From: UMGS1474 sp050946775
GTDB taxonomy: Bacteria > Bacillota > Clostridia > Oscillospirales > Acutalibacteraceae
Assembly (NCBI GenBank): GCA_050946775.1
Contig: JBMNVL010000020.1
Coordinates: forward strand, 1 to 21,263
DNA length: 21,263 nucleotides
Reading direction: 5' to 3'
Positions 13,753 through 21,263 of the stretch are shown piece by piece (position 1 is the stretch's first letter; the number at the start of each line of letters is the position of its first letter). A program made the translations under genes and the position numbers. Below the pieces are notes generated by a model. It was not told where the DNA came from. It did no database searches and saw only the letters and a program-made list of their open reading frames with translations.

Positions 13753-16700
13753 TTAAGCGTTGATTGAAAAGGCGCCGATCTTCCCCGTCGCAAACTGCAA
13801 GATCATCAGCGCGTCGGATGCGCTCACCCCGGGATTGCCGTCCACGTCGGCGGCGAGGGTCTGCGCGTCGGTCAGCTCGATCTTCCCGGTGGCCGCCTGC
13901 AGCGCCATCAGAGCGTCAGCGGCGGTAACGGTACCGCTCTCATCCACGTCGCCCGCCGTGTACGCAGGCGCCGTTTCCAGCGCGGCGGCGGCCGCGCGCA
14001 GCTCGTCGATCATCCCGTCGACAGACTCCTGTGAGGCGTAAGGGTTGGTCAGATACGCTTTCGCCAGCGCCAGCGTCCGGTCAAAGGCGGCAACGCTCTC
14101 GTCGGTATACGGCGCGGTATCAAGGGCGTCGGCTTCCCCGATCGCCGTCTGCAAAGCGGCGGTATCCGGCGGGGCGGGCGTTTGCCCACGGTCAACGATA
14201 TAGACGCCGGACAGGGTCTGGGTCAATTGATTTTTCCCCGCCGCGTCGCGATAGGGGCTCTTGACGGTGGTCAGCGCAATGATCCTGCCGGCGGTCGCCC
14301 AGTCCATGGTGCCGGTATTATTATCCGGCGTTTTGGTCAGCGGAATGGCGATTTGAAAGACGCCGGGAGCGGATTCGCTCACCTCGGCCGAGGCGGGCGT
14401 CAGCGTCCAGCCGCAATTGTTCTCCCCGTTCAATTCCTCCGAGCGCAGCTTGACGACGATATTGTCCCAGCAGTCGGACACGTCCGCGCCGCGGAAGGTC
14501 ATCGTCATGGTCAGATACAGACCGTCGCGGTTGCCGCTCAAATCAATCGGACGCTGATCCGCCCAGGTCCAGTCGGCGTACATGATATAGCCGTATTTCC
14601 AGTTGCCGGCGGCGGCGGAATACTCTTTTTCAAACGGATGGAAGGTGCCGATCACACCGTGGGGCATGACCCGCACGGGAATGGCGGCGGTCATCCCCTC
14701 GCAGGTGACGGTCAGGGACTGCTCGCCGACCGTCAGCCAGTCGTAGCCTTCCACCATGTCGTCGGTGACGGGCACCTGTTTTTGCATGCCGTTGGAATAG
14801 GTGACGGCCAAAGCGGCGCCGGTCAGATCCAGCCGCTCGCCCTGCAGATATTCGATCTTAGCGGGTGGGGTCTGCAGCGCGATCTTTTCCACCGACACGG
14901 CGGATTTGGGCATCGCCGACACGGTGTAGGCGCGACTGACGCCATTGACCGAGGTGACGGTGACTGTGACGGGATCGGTGTAATCCCGCGTGCCGGTCAC
15001 ATCGATCGTCGCGCCGTCGGCCAGGGTGTATGCGGGCGCCAGGGCGGTCAGATCGGTCTCGTCCGGCACGGCGATGCCGACGGATCGGTCGATATGACTG
15101 ACGACGCCCTCCTCTCCGGCGGCGGTCATGCCGCGGATAGACGCCTGCGCCTGCCGCAGCGCGTCGTAAAACTGCGCCGCCAGCTGATGGTAGCCGCTGC
15201 CGTTGGGGTGCAGTCCATCGCCGCTGATCCAGCCGTATTCGTTTCCCTTGGTAAAGGCGTTGAAATCCACTAAGAAGCAGCCCATCTTTTCGGCGACCGC
15301 CCGCTGCAGCGGCGCGATCTGCTCGTTGACGATCCGGGGCTGCGCACCCCAGTTGCCCGCCGCGGCAAAGCCGGAGGGCGAGGTGGCGATGATGACGACG
15401 GGCCGGCTGTCCAGCGCTTGATAGGACGCCACCAATTCGCTGAGATCCCGCTCGAAGTCGACGGCGCTGCTTTCGGTCCAGTTGGTGACCCAGTCGGGAT
15501 TGCCCCCGTCCTGCTTGGAGTCGTTGGCGCCCAGCATCAGCAGCACAAAATCGGGTTGAAATTCCAGGCTCTGCTGATACTGCGGGTGATAGCCATACCA
15601 TCCGCGGCCGTCGCCGGTCTCCTTTTTTCCGCTTTTCTGCACGGTGGTGCTGCCAACCCCAAAGCGGCCGATAAGATAATCGCCGCCCAAATTTTCCGCC
15701 AGCGCGTTGGGATAGTTGTCGGCGGCGGTCATGCTGTCGCCCACCAGGGCGACCTTGATTTGGCGCAACCGTTCAACTTTCACAACGTAGGATCGGGTAA
15801 CGGCGCCGTTGGCGGCGGTCACGGTATAGGTGACGGGACTCGTGAAATTCTGCGGAGCGGTCGGGACCACCGCCGCGCCTTCCGGCAGGGTGAAGGCCGG
15901 CGCGGCGGCGGTCACGTCAGCGGACGCCGGCAGGGTAACGGTGACGACGCCGCTCTCTTCGTCGATCACGCCCGGCACCCCGTTCAGGGTCACGGCGACA
16001 GGCGCCGCGTCGTCGGCGGCGTCAGCCGGGGCGGTCGTCACGGTGACGGCGTACGCCTTTTGCCGTTTGCCGTCGGGCGAAGTAACGGTATAGGTGACTG
16101 GAACGGTAAAATCCTGCGGGCCGGTTTTGTCGATTCTGGCACCGTCGGCCAGGGTGACGACCGGGGTCAGCGCCGAAAGATCGGTGCCGTGGGGCAGGGT
16201 CAGCGTCGCCGCGGCGGCCTGCTCGTCGATGACGGCCTTCACGCCACCGATCGACAGAGAGTGCAGCCGGGCGTTGAAGATCTCCTGCAGCCCGTCGTAA
16301 AACATTTGAGTGAGCAGGGCGTACCCGGCGTTATCAGGATGGATGCCCTCGATGTAGATGGTGGGACGGTGCCGGGTCAGGGCGTTGATGTCGATTACCG
16401 GACAGCCCATATCGGCCGCCACACGCTTCTGGATAGGGACGATCTCGCCGGTGACTACCGCGTCGGTGATGCCGGCGTTGGAGGAGCCGACGGTGGGAGT
16501 GGTGGCGACGATCACCACCGGATGGGAGTCAAGGTTCCGATAGGATTGGATCATCGCCCGCATATCCGACTCGAACTCCGCCTTGTGCGCCCAGTTGACC
16601 GGCTTGGAATCGTTGGTGCCCAGCATGATGATGACGTAGTCGGGCGCAAAATTCTTGCTTTGGGTATACTCGTCGGTCTTGATATAGGGGAACTGCGCCT

Positions 16701-16959
16701 TGCTGAGCATGCTGCGGTCGCCCAGACCGAAGTTGCGCACGTCATATCCGCTGCCCATCCGCTTTTGCAGCTGGGCGGGATAGGAATAGGTCGCCCGGTC
16801 GCTCGCGCCGGCGCCCCAGGTGATGCTGTCACCCACACAGGCGATCCGGACCGGGCTTTCCGCCGCCACCACGCCGCCCAAGGCGGGTGTCGCCAAGCAA
16901 ATACACAACGTCAGCGACAACACCGCCGACAGCGCTTTCTTCCGACGATTCTGTTTCAT
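13753..16959 (-). CDS. Secreted dual-SGNH hydrolase with Ig-like domains, FIVAR-like region and dockerin
   Basis: A 1068-residue protein. The ATG at 16959 has AGGAG 8 nt upstream; signal peptide to about residue 33. Order: SGNH domain 1 (36-228; Ser45 in GDS, Asn116 in LGTND, then IEGIHP with His207), two beta-sandwich domains (about 232-308 and 320-396, each ending in PVTYTVT plus a YVVKV-like strand, DUF5018-like), SGNH domain 2 (400-606; Ser409, Asn479, Asp581, His584), a third sandwich (about 615-682), a Big_3-like Ig domain (690-765, LDLTGAALAVTYSNG), an unrecognised beta domain (about 770-922), a FIVAR-like helical region (930-998) and a dockerin (1003-1062, DVDESGTVTAAD and DVDGNPGVSASD). 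In domain 1 the usual catalytic Asp before His is Glu204. Two esterase units on one chain suggest a secreted carbohydrate deacetylase. It lies between the GH2 gene (39-nt gap) and a free-standing SGNH copy. Confidence 0.88.
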   Translation of the reverse strand: MKQNRRKKALSAVLSLTLCICLATPALGGVVAAESPVRIACVGDSITWGAGASDRATYSYPAQLQKRMGSGYDVRNFGLGDRSMLSKAQFPYIKTDEYTQSKNFAPDYVIIMLGTNDSKPVNWAHKAEFESDMRAMIQSYRNLDSHPVVIVATTPTVGSSNAGITDAVVTGEIVPIQKRVAADMGCPVIDINALTRHRPTIYIEGIHPDNAGYALLTQMFYDGLQEIFNARLHSLSIGGVKAVIDEQAAAATLTLPHGTDLSALTPVVTLADGARIDKTGPQDFTVPVTYTVTSPDGKRQKAYAVTVTTAPADAADDAAPVAVTLNGVPGVIDEESGVVTVTLPASADVTAAAPAFTLPEGAAVVPTAPQNFTSPVTYTVTAANGAVTRSYVVKVERLRQIKVALVGDSMTAADNYPNALAENLGGDYLIGRFGVGSTTVQKSGKKETGDGRGWYGYHPQYQQSLEFQPDFVLLMLGANDSKQDGGNPDWVTNWTESSAVDFERDLSELVASYQALDSRPVVIIATSPSGFAAAGNWGAQPRIVNEQIAPLQRAVAEKMGCFLVDFNAFTKGNEYGWISGDGLHPNGSGYHQLAAQFYDALRQAQASIRGMTAAGEEGVVSHIDRSVGIAVPDETDLTALAPAYTLADGATIDVTGTRDYTDPVTVTVTSVNGVSRAYTVSAMPKSAVSVEKIALQTPPAKIEYLQGERLDLTGAALAVTYSNGMQKQVPVTDDMVEGYDWLTVGEQSLTVTCEGMTAAIPVRVMPHGVIGTFHPFEKEYSAAAGNWKYGYIMYADWTWADQRPIDLSGNRDGLYLTMTMTFRGADVSDCWDNIVVKLRSEELNGENNCGWTLTPASAEVSESAPGVFQIAIPLTKTPDNNTGTMDWATAGRIIALTTVKSPYRDAAGKNQLTQTLSGVYIVDRGQTPAPPDTAALQTAIGEADALDTAPYTDESVAAFDRTLALAKAYLTNPYASQESVDGMIDELRAAAAALETAPAYTAGDVDESGTVTAADALMALQAATGKIELTDAQTLAADVDGNPGVSASDALMILQFATGKIGAFSINA

Positions 16960-16975
16960 TGCATTCTCTCCTATA

Positions 16976-16985
16976 CGATATATCG
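16976..16985. promoter_or_regulatory. 10-bp perfect palindrome upstream of the dual-SGNH gene
   Basis: CGATATATCG is a perfect palindrome in the 39-nt gap between the GH2 stop and the SGNH start, a few bases before the AGGAG ribosome binding site. It might be an operator or simply chance; no promoter with good spacing was found with it. Confidence 0.3.
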
Positions 16986-16998
16986 AGAAGAATCACCG

Positions 16999-19900
16999 TT
17001 AAAAAGCCGTGATCTTCCCTGTTGCAAACTGGAGGATCGCCAACGCGTCGGCGGCGGTGACGCCGTTTTGCCCGTCCACGTCGGCCGCCATCTTCTGAAT
17101 GGTGGTCAGGGTGATCTTGCCGGTGGCAGCCTGCAGCGCCATCAGGGCGTCGGCGGCGGTCACTGCGCCGCTTTCGTCCACGTCGCCGGGACGGCAGACC
17201 GTCGTCAGCCCGGCGATGGCCTTCTCCAACGCCGCCAGCGCCGCGTCCACCTCGTCCTGAGTGACGCCGTCGTGATCCAGCACGCCCTGCGCCGCCGCTA
17301 AGGCCTCTTCAAACGCCTGCAACGCGTCGGGAGTAACGGCAAGAGAATCCATCTGTGCGGCTTCACTCACCCGCAGGCGAAGCGCCGCTGTCAGCACCGC
17401 GGCAGGATCGGCGGTCAGTTCTGCCTGTGTGTTTTCCAGATACGCCGCCGCGTTTTGCGCCTGCTCCAAGGTGGCGCGTTTGTCGGCAAGCACGTCCGCG
17501 CCCCGTTTGAGCGCGTCGGTGTAGGCGGCGTAGGAGGCGTCGGTATACGACCCCTGCGTCAGCGGGGATTCGGTCAGTTCAGTCAGCCGCGCCAGCGTCT
17601 TTTCAAAGGCGGTATCCACAACGGCGGCATAGGTGACGTTCATCCGCAGCCCGTTATAGTTCGGCGCGGAAATGACGAAAATCATGCGGTCGATCCGTGT
17701 CCAGTCGATCTGTCCTTTGCGGTTGTTGGAACCGTACATGGTGCGGCTGTCGTTGCCGAAACGCCCCTGCAGGGCGTCAGCCAGCGGAATATCAAAGGCG
17801 TTTTCGCCGTATTGGAGATTCCACGAGGCGTTGATGTCCCAGCCGTAGTTGTGCTCGGGATCCCCGTTGTTGACCGCCGGATCGGCGCGCTGCTCCGAGC
17901 GCAGCTTGACATATCCGCTCTTGAACCAGGTCGCCGGCGGCACGCTCTCGTCCGGGGCATGCAGCTCAAAGCGTACCCGCAGCCGCAGATTGGCGGGATC
18001 ATACCCCGTCAGATCCGCCACCCGGTTGTCATTCGCCCGCGTCCAGTCGGCGTACAGGGAGCCGCCGTTGATCGCCGCGCCGTTAATGGTTCGTTCCATC
18101 CCGCCAAACCGGGCGATCTCAGCCGTTTCATAGCCGGAAGGCTGCGCCGGGTCGGCCGGGCTTTCCACCACCCGCCAGGGCTTGCTGAGCGTCATCGGAT
18201 CATCGGCGGCGGTATCGTAAGGCAGGATGGTAAAAGCGTAATCGAAATCGTAGTTCACCGGCAGTTGGTATTGCGCCAGCTGACTCGGTCCGCAGGAGGA
18301 TTGGCCCACCCCGCGGGAGATCTGGTCGACGTTGAGGATGGTGTAATTGTCACGGGAGGGCATCTGATAGGGATGCCGTTTGCCGGCGTAATCGCCGGTT
18401 TTGAAGTGCAGAGCGCTGGCTTCCAGCGGGTTTTCACCCACCACCATCAGCCCGACCGGATTGCCCGGCTCCTCCAGCGCGATATACCGCACGTCGGTGT
18501 GGTTGCCGGATGCCTGCGGTTTGGCGTAGGGGAAGAAGGAATCGGACACGGTGGAGGAATACAGCCCGATCTGTCCGCCCTGGCGGCGGTCGATGAAGGT
18601 ATCCTCCGGTCCGTTGCCAAACCAGGTGACGTTCTCGTACCCGGCCGGCAGGGTTAATTCCGCGCCGAATTTGAGCAGTTCGCCCATTTCCGGGTTGACG
18701 TCAAGCCGCGCCCGCACACCGACGGCGCCCGAGCCGTATACGGTGTAGGTCAGATGCTCCTTGGAATTTTTCGCCCGGGGCAGATTCAGGGTGACGTCGA
18801 TCACGCAGATGGTGTCGTCCTCGCCCATCGTGACGGTCATCTCGTCGAGGGTCATCCCCTGGTTGGCGGTCTCCCATTCTTTCGGGAAATAGCCGTCGTT
18901 GTCGATGGTGGCGCGCCAGAAATTGGGGGCCGGTCCTTTGGTCAGCACCGTCTGCCCTTTGACGGTATAGGTGCCGATCAGTCCGGTCTTTTTGTTGACC
19001 GTAAGTGTGAAATCCTCCCCGCTCAGGGTGAGGGTATCGGCGGTTTCGCTTTTTGTAAGCGACGACAGGGTCGCCGTATCGATTTTCGGCACCTGCCCGA
19101 TATCCGCCGCCACGGCAAACTGCTGCCAGCCGACCACCTGTCCCGCCTGGGCCCAATCGGTATCCTTTGCCAACACGGCGGTGACGTTGAGGAAGTATTC
19201 CCCGTCATCCTTGGTTTTCGACGGCATGACGAAGGGAACGCTGACGGTTTGGGTGGCCTGCGGCGCGATCGTCGCGGTAAAATCGCCGCGATCGATCACG
19301 ACGCCGTCTTCCTGCAGTTCCCATTGGAAGAGGTAGCGGGCAGTGTCCAGCCACTGGCTTTCGTTGAATATCTCGATCTGCCGGACAGCCAGTTGCCGCT
19401 GTGCGGCGGTAAAGCGCAGCGGCTGCTGCACGTATTGGATCTCCTGCAGCTCGGCTTGCGGGGTACGGTCGGACGACACCAGACCGTTGGCGCAGAAGTT
19501 GCCGGTATTGATCACGTCGCCCCAGTCGCCGCCATAGCCGAGATATTGCCCGGCCAGATTGTCGTTGCCCTGCTCACCGTAATAATCCCACACCGAACCG
19601 TCCACCGACGGGCGCAGCTTGGCAGAGGCGAAATCCAGCCACATCAGCACGTCGTCGCTGTCGGCCGGGATGGTGTAAGCGGTATTGTTCAAATACGCCT
19701 GCCGCTGGGCAGCGATCTCCTGCGCGTTGAGCGCTCTGGTATAGATTCGCGCGACGGCAACGTCGTTTTGACCCGGCCGACCACGCTCGGTGCAATAGTT
19801 GATCGCCAGATCATAGGTGCTTTGCATGATGGTGGCACCGTCGACCGACGGCGTCGATGTGCTGTTGATCAAGGTCCCGTTGAGATACAATTTGGCCGCA

Positions 19901-21263
19901 TGGGTTTTCCCGTCGTAGGTCAGCGCCAGATGCTGCCAGTCGCCGTTTCCCCAAGAGGCAGGACGGTTGTAATGCCACTCCGCCCAGGTGCCCTTGGAGC
20001 CGTCCCGCGTCACGTAGGTGACCAGATCGAAGGCGTTGTTATGGGTGCGCAGACCCACCTGACTGTCGCCCTTTTTCATCAGCGGCTGGTAGTCGGTGGA
20101 AGAGGGATCGCGAGGACGCACCACCATTTCCATGGTGAAGGACCGATCGCTCGAAAGCGCCTCATTGATCTTGTTGTCGGCATCCTGCCGGGAGGGGATG
20201 ACCAGCGTTCCCTCGAGATACTGCTTGCCGGTGACCGCGTCCCGCTTGAGATCGCCGGTCAATTCCCCGGTAAACCCGTTGCGGCTTTGATCCGCCGCAA
20301 CGGAATAGGCGGCCGATTTGTCCAGCGGGGTAGCCAGTCCCTGGTCGACCCAGTCCCAGATATAGCCGCCCAGTAAATTATCGTACCGGCGAAAAGCGTC
20401 CCAGTATTCCTTGAAATAGCCGCAGGCGTTGCCCATGGCGTGGTTGTACTCGATGGGCATATAGGGCATCCGGTCGGTATTGGCGCCGCGGTCGATCACG
20501 AAGCTGACCGCCGGATACATCGTGGTCCAAATATCCACCCCGCCGTTTCCGCCCAGCGGTTCGTAGTTGACCGGTCGAGTGGCGTCCAACGGCCGCACCG
20601 TGGTCTGGATGGACCGCTGGAACATCTTGGTCTCGGGGGTGTTGCCGCATTCGTTCCCCAGCGACCACATGATCACGCTGGTGCGGTTTTTGCGCTCCTG
20701 CATATTGGCGGTGATCCGGTCAAGATAAGCCGGCTCGAGCTGGCGCGCCATCACGTCGCTGTCGTTTTGCAACTCGTTGCTTTCCATGTTTGCCTCGGCC
20801 ATCACCAGAATACCGTATTGGTCGCACAGATGGTAGAGATACTCGTCGTTGGGATAGTGGGAGGTGCGCAGGGCGTTGAAGTTGTACTGCTTGATCATCC
20901 GCAGATCGGTCTCGTACAACTCACGGGAGACGTACCGCCCGGTCAGCGGGTCGATATCGTGGCGGTTGACGCCTTTGATCACCAGCGGCTTGCCGTTGAG
21001 GAGCATCTGCTCGTATTTTTTGGTGATCTTGTTGTAGTTTTCGTCCACTTCGGTGGGGGTGAAGGTGATTTCGCGGAAGCCCAGCTGCTGGGCGATGCTT
21101 TCAAAATGCTTGCCGCTTTGTTTGTCGTACAGCGAGATCACCAGGGTGTACAGATACGGATCCTCGTCCGACCACAGGTGCGGCGCGGTCACGCGGCGGG
21201 TCAGGCTGACGACCCCTTCCCCGGTCGAGTCGATGCCCGGCACGTCCGCCCGCAGGGGATCGG
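16999..21263 (-). CDS. GH2 beta-galactosidase with inserted LamG domain, FIVAR repeats and dockerin (5' partial)
   Basis: The frame is open to the right edge; a GTG at 21243 is internal, so the N-terminal sugar-binding domain and probable signal peptide are missing. Numbering from 21243: the GH2 Ig-like domain ends near 60, then the TIM barrel (GVNRHDIDP at 91-99). WSLGNE gives acid/base Glu198 and IEYNHAMGN gives nucleophile Glu265. After GGYIWDWVDQGL (292-303) a LamG-like lectin domain (about 310-545) interrupts the sequence, which resumes at YLGYGGDWGD (567-576) as in LacZ. The Bgal_small_N-type domain covers about 738-1012. An unrecognised beta domain (1048-1210), two FIVAR-like helical regions (1212-1278, 1283-1347) and a dockerin (1353-1411) follow. 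It should release beta-linked galactose from a polymeric or complex glycan outside the cell. Where E. coli LacZ has Trp999 (GDDSW) this protein has Cys984, which argues against a strict lactase role. Confidence 0.93.
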   Translation of the reverse strand, partial: DPLRADVPGIDSTGEGVVSLTRRVTAPHLWSDEDPYLYTLVISLYDKQSGKHFESIAQQLGFREITFTPTEVDENYNKITKKYEQMLLNGKPLVIKGVNRHDIDPLTGRYVSRELYETDLRMIKQYNFNALRTSHYPNDEYLYHLCDQYGILVMAEANMESNELQNDSDVMARQLEPAYLDRITANMQERKNRTSVIMWSLGNECGNTPETKMFQRSIQTTVRPLDATRPVNYEPLGGNGGVDIWTTMYPAVSFVIDRGANTDRMPYMPIEYNHAMGNACGYFKEYWDAFRRYDNLLGGYIWDWVDQGLATPLDKSAAYSVAADQSRNGFTGELTGDLKRDAVTGKQYLEGTLVIPSRQDADNKINEALSSDRSFTMEMVVRPRDPSSTDYQPLMKKGDSQVGLRTHNNAFDLVTYVTRDGSKGTWAEWHYNRPASWGNGDWQHLALTYDGKTHAAKLYLNGTLINSTSTPSVDGATIMQSTYDLAINYCTERGRPGQNDVAVARIYTRALNAQEIAAQRQAYLNNTAYTIPADSDDVLMWLDFASAKLRPSVDGSVWDYYGEQGNDNLAGQYLGYGGDWGDVINTGNFCANGLVSSDRTPQAELQEIQYVQQPLRFTAAQRQLAVRQIEIFNESQWLDTARYLFQWELQEDGVVIDRGDFTATIAPQATQTVSVPFVMPSKTKDDGEYFLNVTAVLAKDTDWAQAGQVVGWQQFAVAADIGQVPKIDTATLSSLTKSETADTLTLSGEDFTLTVNKKTGLIGTYTVKGQTVLTKGPAPNFWRATIDNDGYFPKEWETANQGMTLDEMTVTMGEDDTICVIDVTLNLPRAKNSKEHLTYTVYGSGAVGVRARLDVNPEMGELLKFGAELTLPAGYENVTWFGNGPEDTFIDRRQGGQIGLYSSTVSDSFFPYAKPQASGNHTDVRYIALEEPGNPVGLMVVGENPLEASALHFKTGDYAGKRHPYQMPSRDNYTILNVDQISRGVGQSSCGPSQLAQYQLPVNYDFDYAFTILPYDTAADDPMTLSKPWRVVESPADPAQPSGYETAEIARFGGMERTINGAAINGGSLYADWTRANDNRVADLTGYDPANLRLRVRFELHAPDESVPPATWFKSGYVKLRSEQRADPAVNNGDPEHNYGWDINASWNLQYGENAFDIPLADALQGRFGNDSRTMYGSNNRKGQIDWTRIDRMIFVISAPNYNGLRMNVTYAAVVDTAFEKTLARLTELTESPLTQGSYTDASYAAYTDALKRGADVLADKRATLEQAQNAAAYLENTQAELTADPAAVLTAALRLRVSEAAQMDSLAVTPDALQAFEEALAAAQGVLDHDGVTQDEVDAALAALEKAIAGLTTVCRPGDVDESGAVTAADALMALQAATGKITLTTIQKMAADVDGQNGVTAADALAILQFATGKITAF

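Overview
The window looks like accessory chromosome from a GC-rich, Gram-positive anaerobe of the Clostridia, most likely a gut or rumen Ruminococcaceae/Oscillospiraceae-type bacterium. The case rests on four C-terminal type I dockerin modules, Sec signal peptides without lipoboxes, strong AGGAGG-type ribosome binding sites, and an MBOAT/DHHW O-acetylation pair of the Firmicutes type. The genus cannot be fixed from this sequence. Every gene I can support is on the minus strand, so transcription runs from the right edge to the left edge.

Right part (21263 to 13066): three closely spaced genes. First is a large GH2 beta-galactosidase, cut by the window edge at its N-terminus, with a LamG-type domain inserted near the end of its catalytic region and a C-terminal dockerin. 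Next is a secreted protein with two SGNH/GDSL hydrolase domains, several Ig-like domains and a dockerin. Last is a small SGNH hydrolase without a signal peptide, closely related to the second SGNH domain of the gene before it.

Middle part (13065 to 2816): an AT-rich gap carries a good sigma-A-type promoter. It is followed by two tandem paralogous secreted GH95-like (alpha/alpha)6 glycosidases with dockerins, a 1029-residue secreted protein built of five F5/8 type C (CBM32-like) domains with no recognisable catalytic domain or dockerin, and a 46-codon ORF with a near-perfect Shine-Dalgarno sequence. A rho-independent terminator closes the unit.

Left part (2815 to 1): a regulatory region with two copies of a 23-bp repeat, each containing a perfect palindrome, spaced 32 bp apart and abutting a promoter. 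It drives an MBOAT O-acyltransferase followed by a DHHW-family protein that is cut by the left edge.

Together the secreted enzymes suggest attack on a galactose-containing, possibly fucosylated and O-acetylated complex glycan: beta-galactosidase, GH95-like exo-glycosidases, carbohydrate esterases and many galactose/GalNAc-type binding modules. That target is inference from families. The left-hand pair would instead acetylate the cell's own surface polysaccharide. No cohesin or scaffoldin, transporter, regulator, RNA gene, IS element or CRISPR array was seen. The most interesting items are the 46-aa peptide ORF, the tandem operators, the binding domains nested inside two enzyme families, an uncharacterised domain shared by two of the enzymes, and a hairpin that sits in the start region of the CBM32-array gene.
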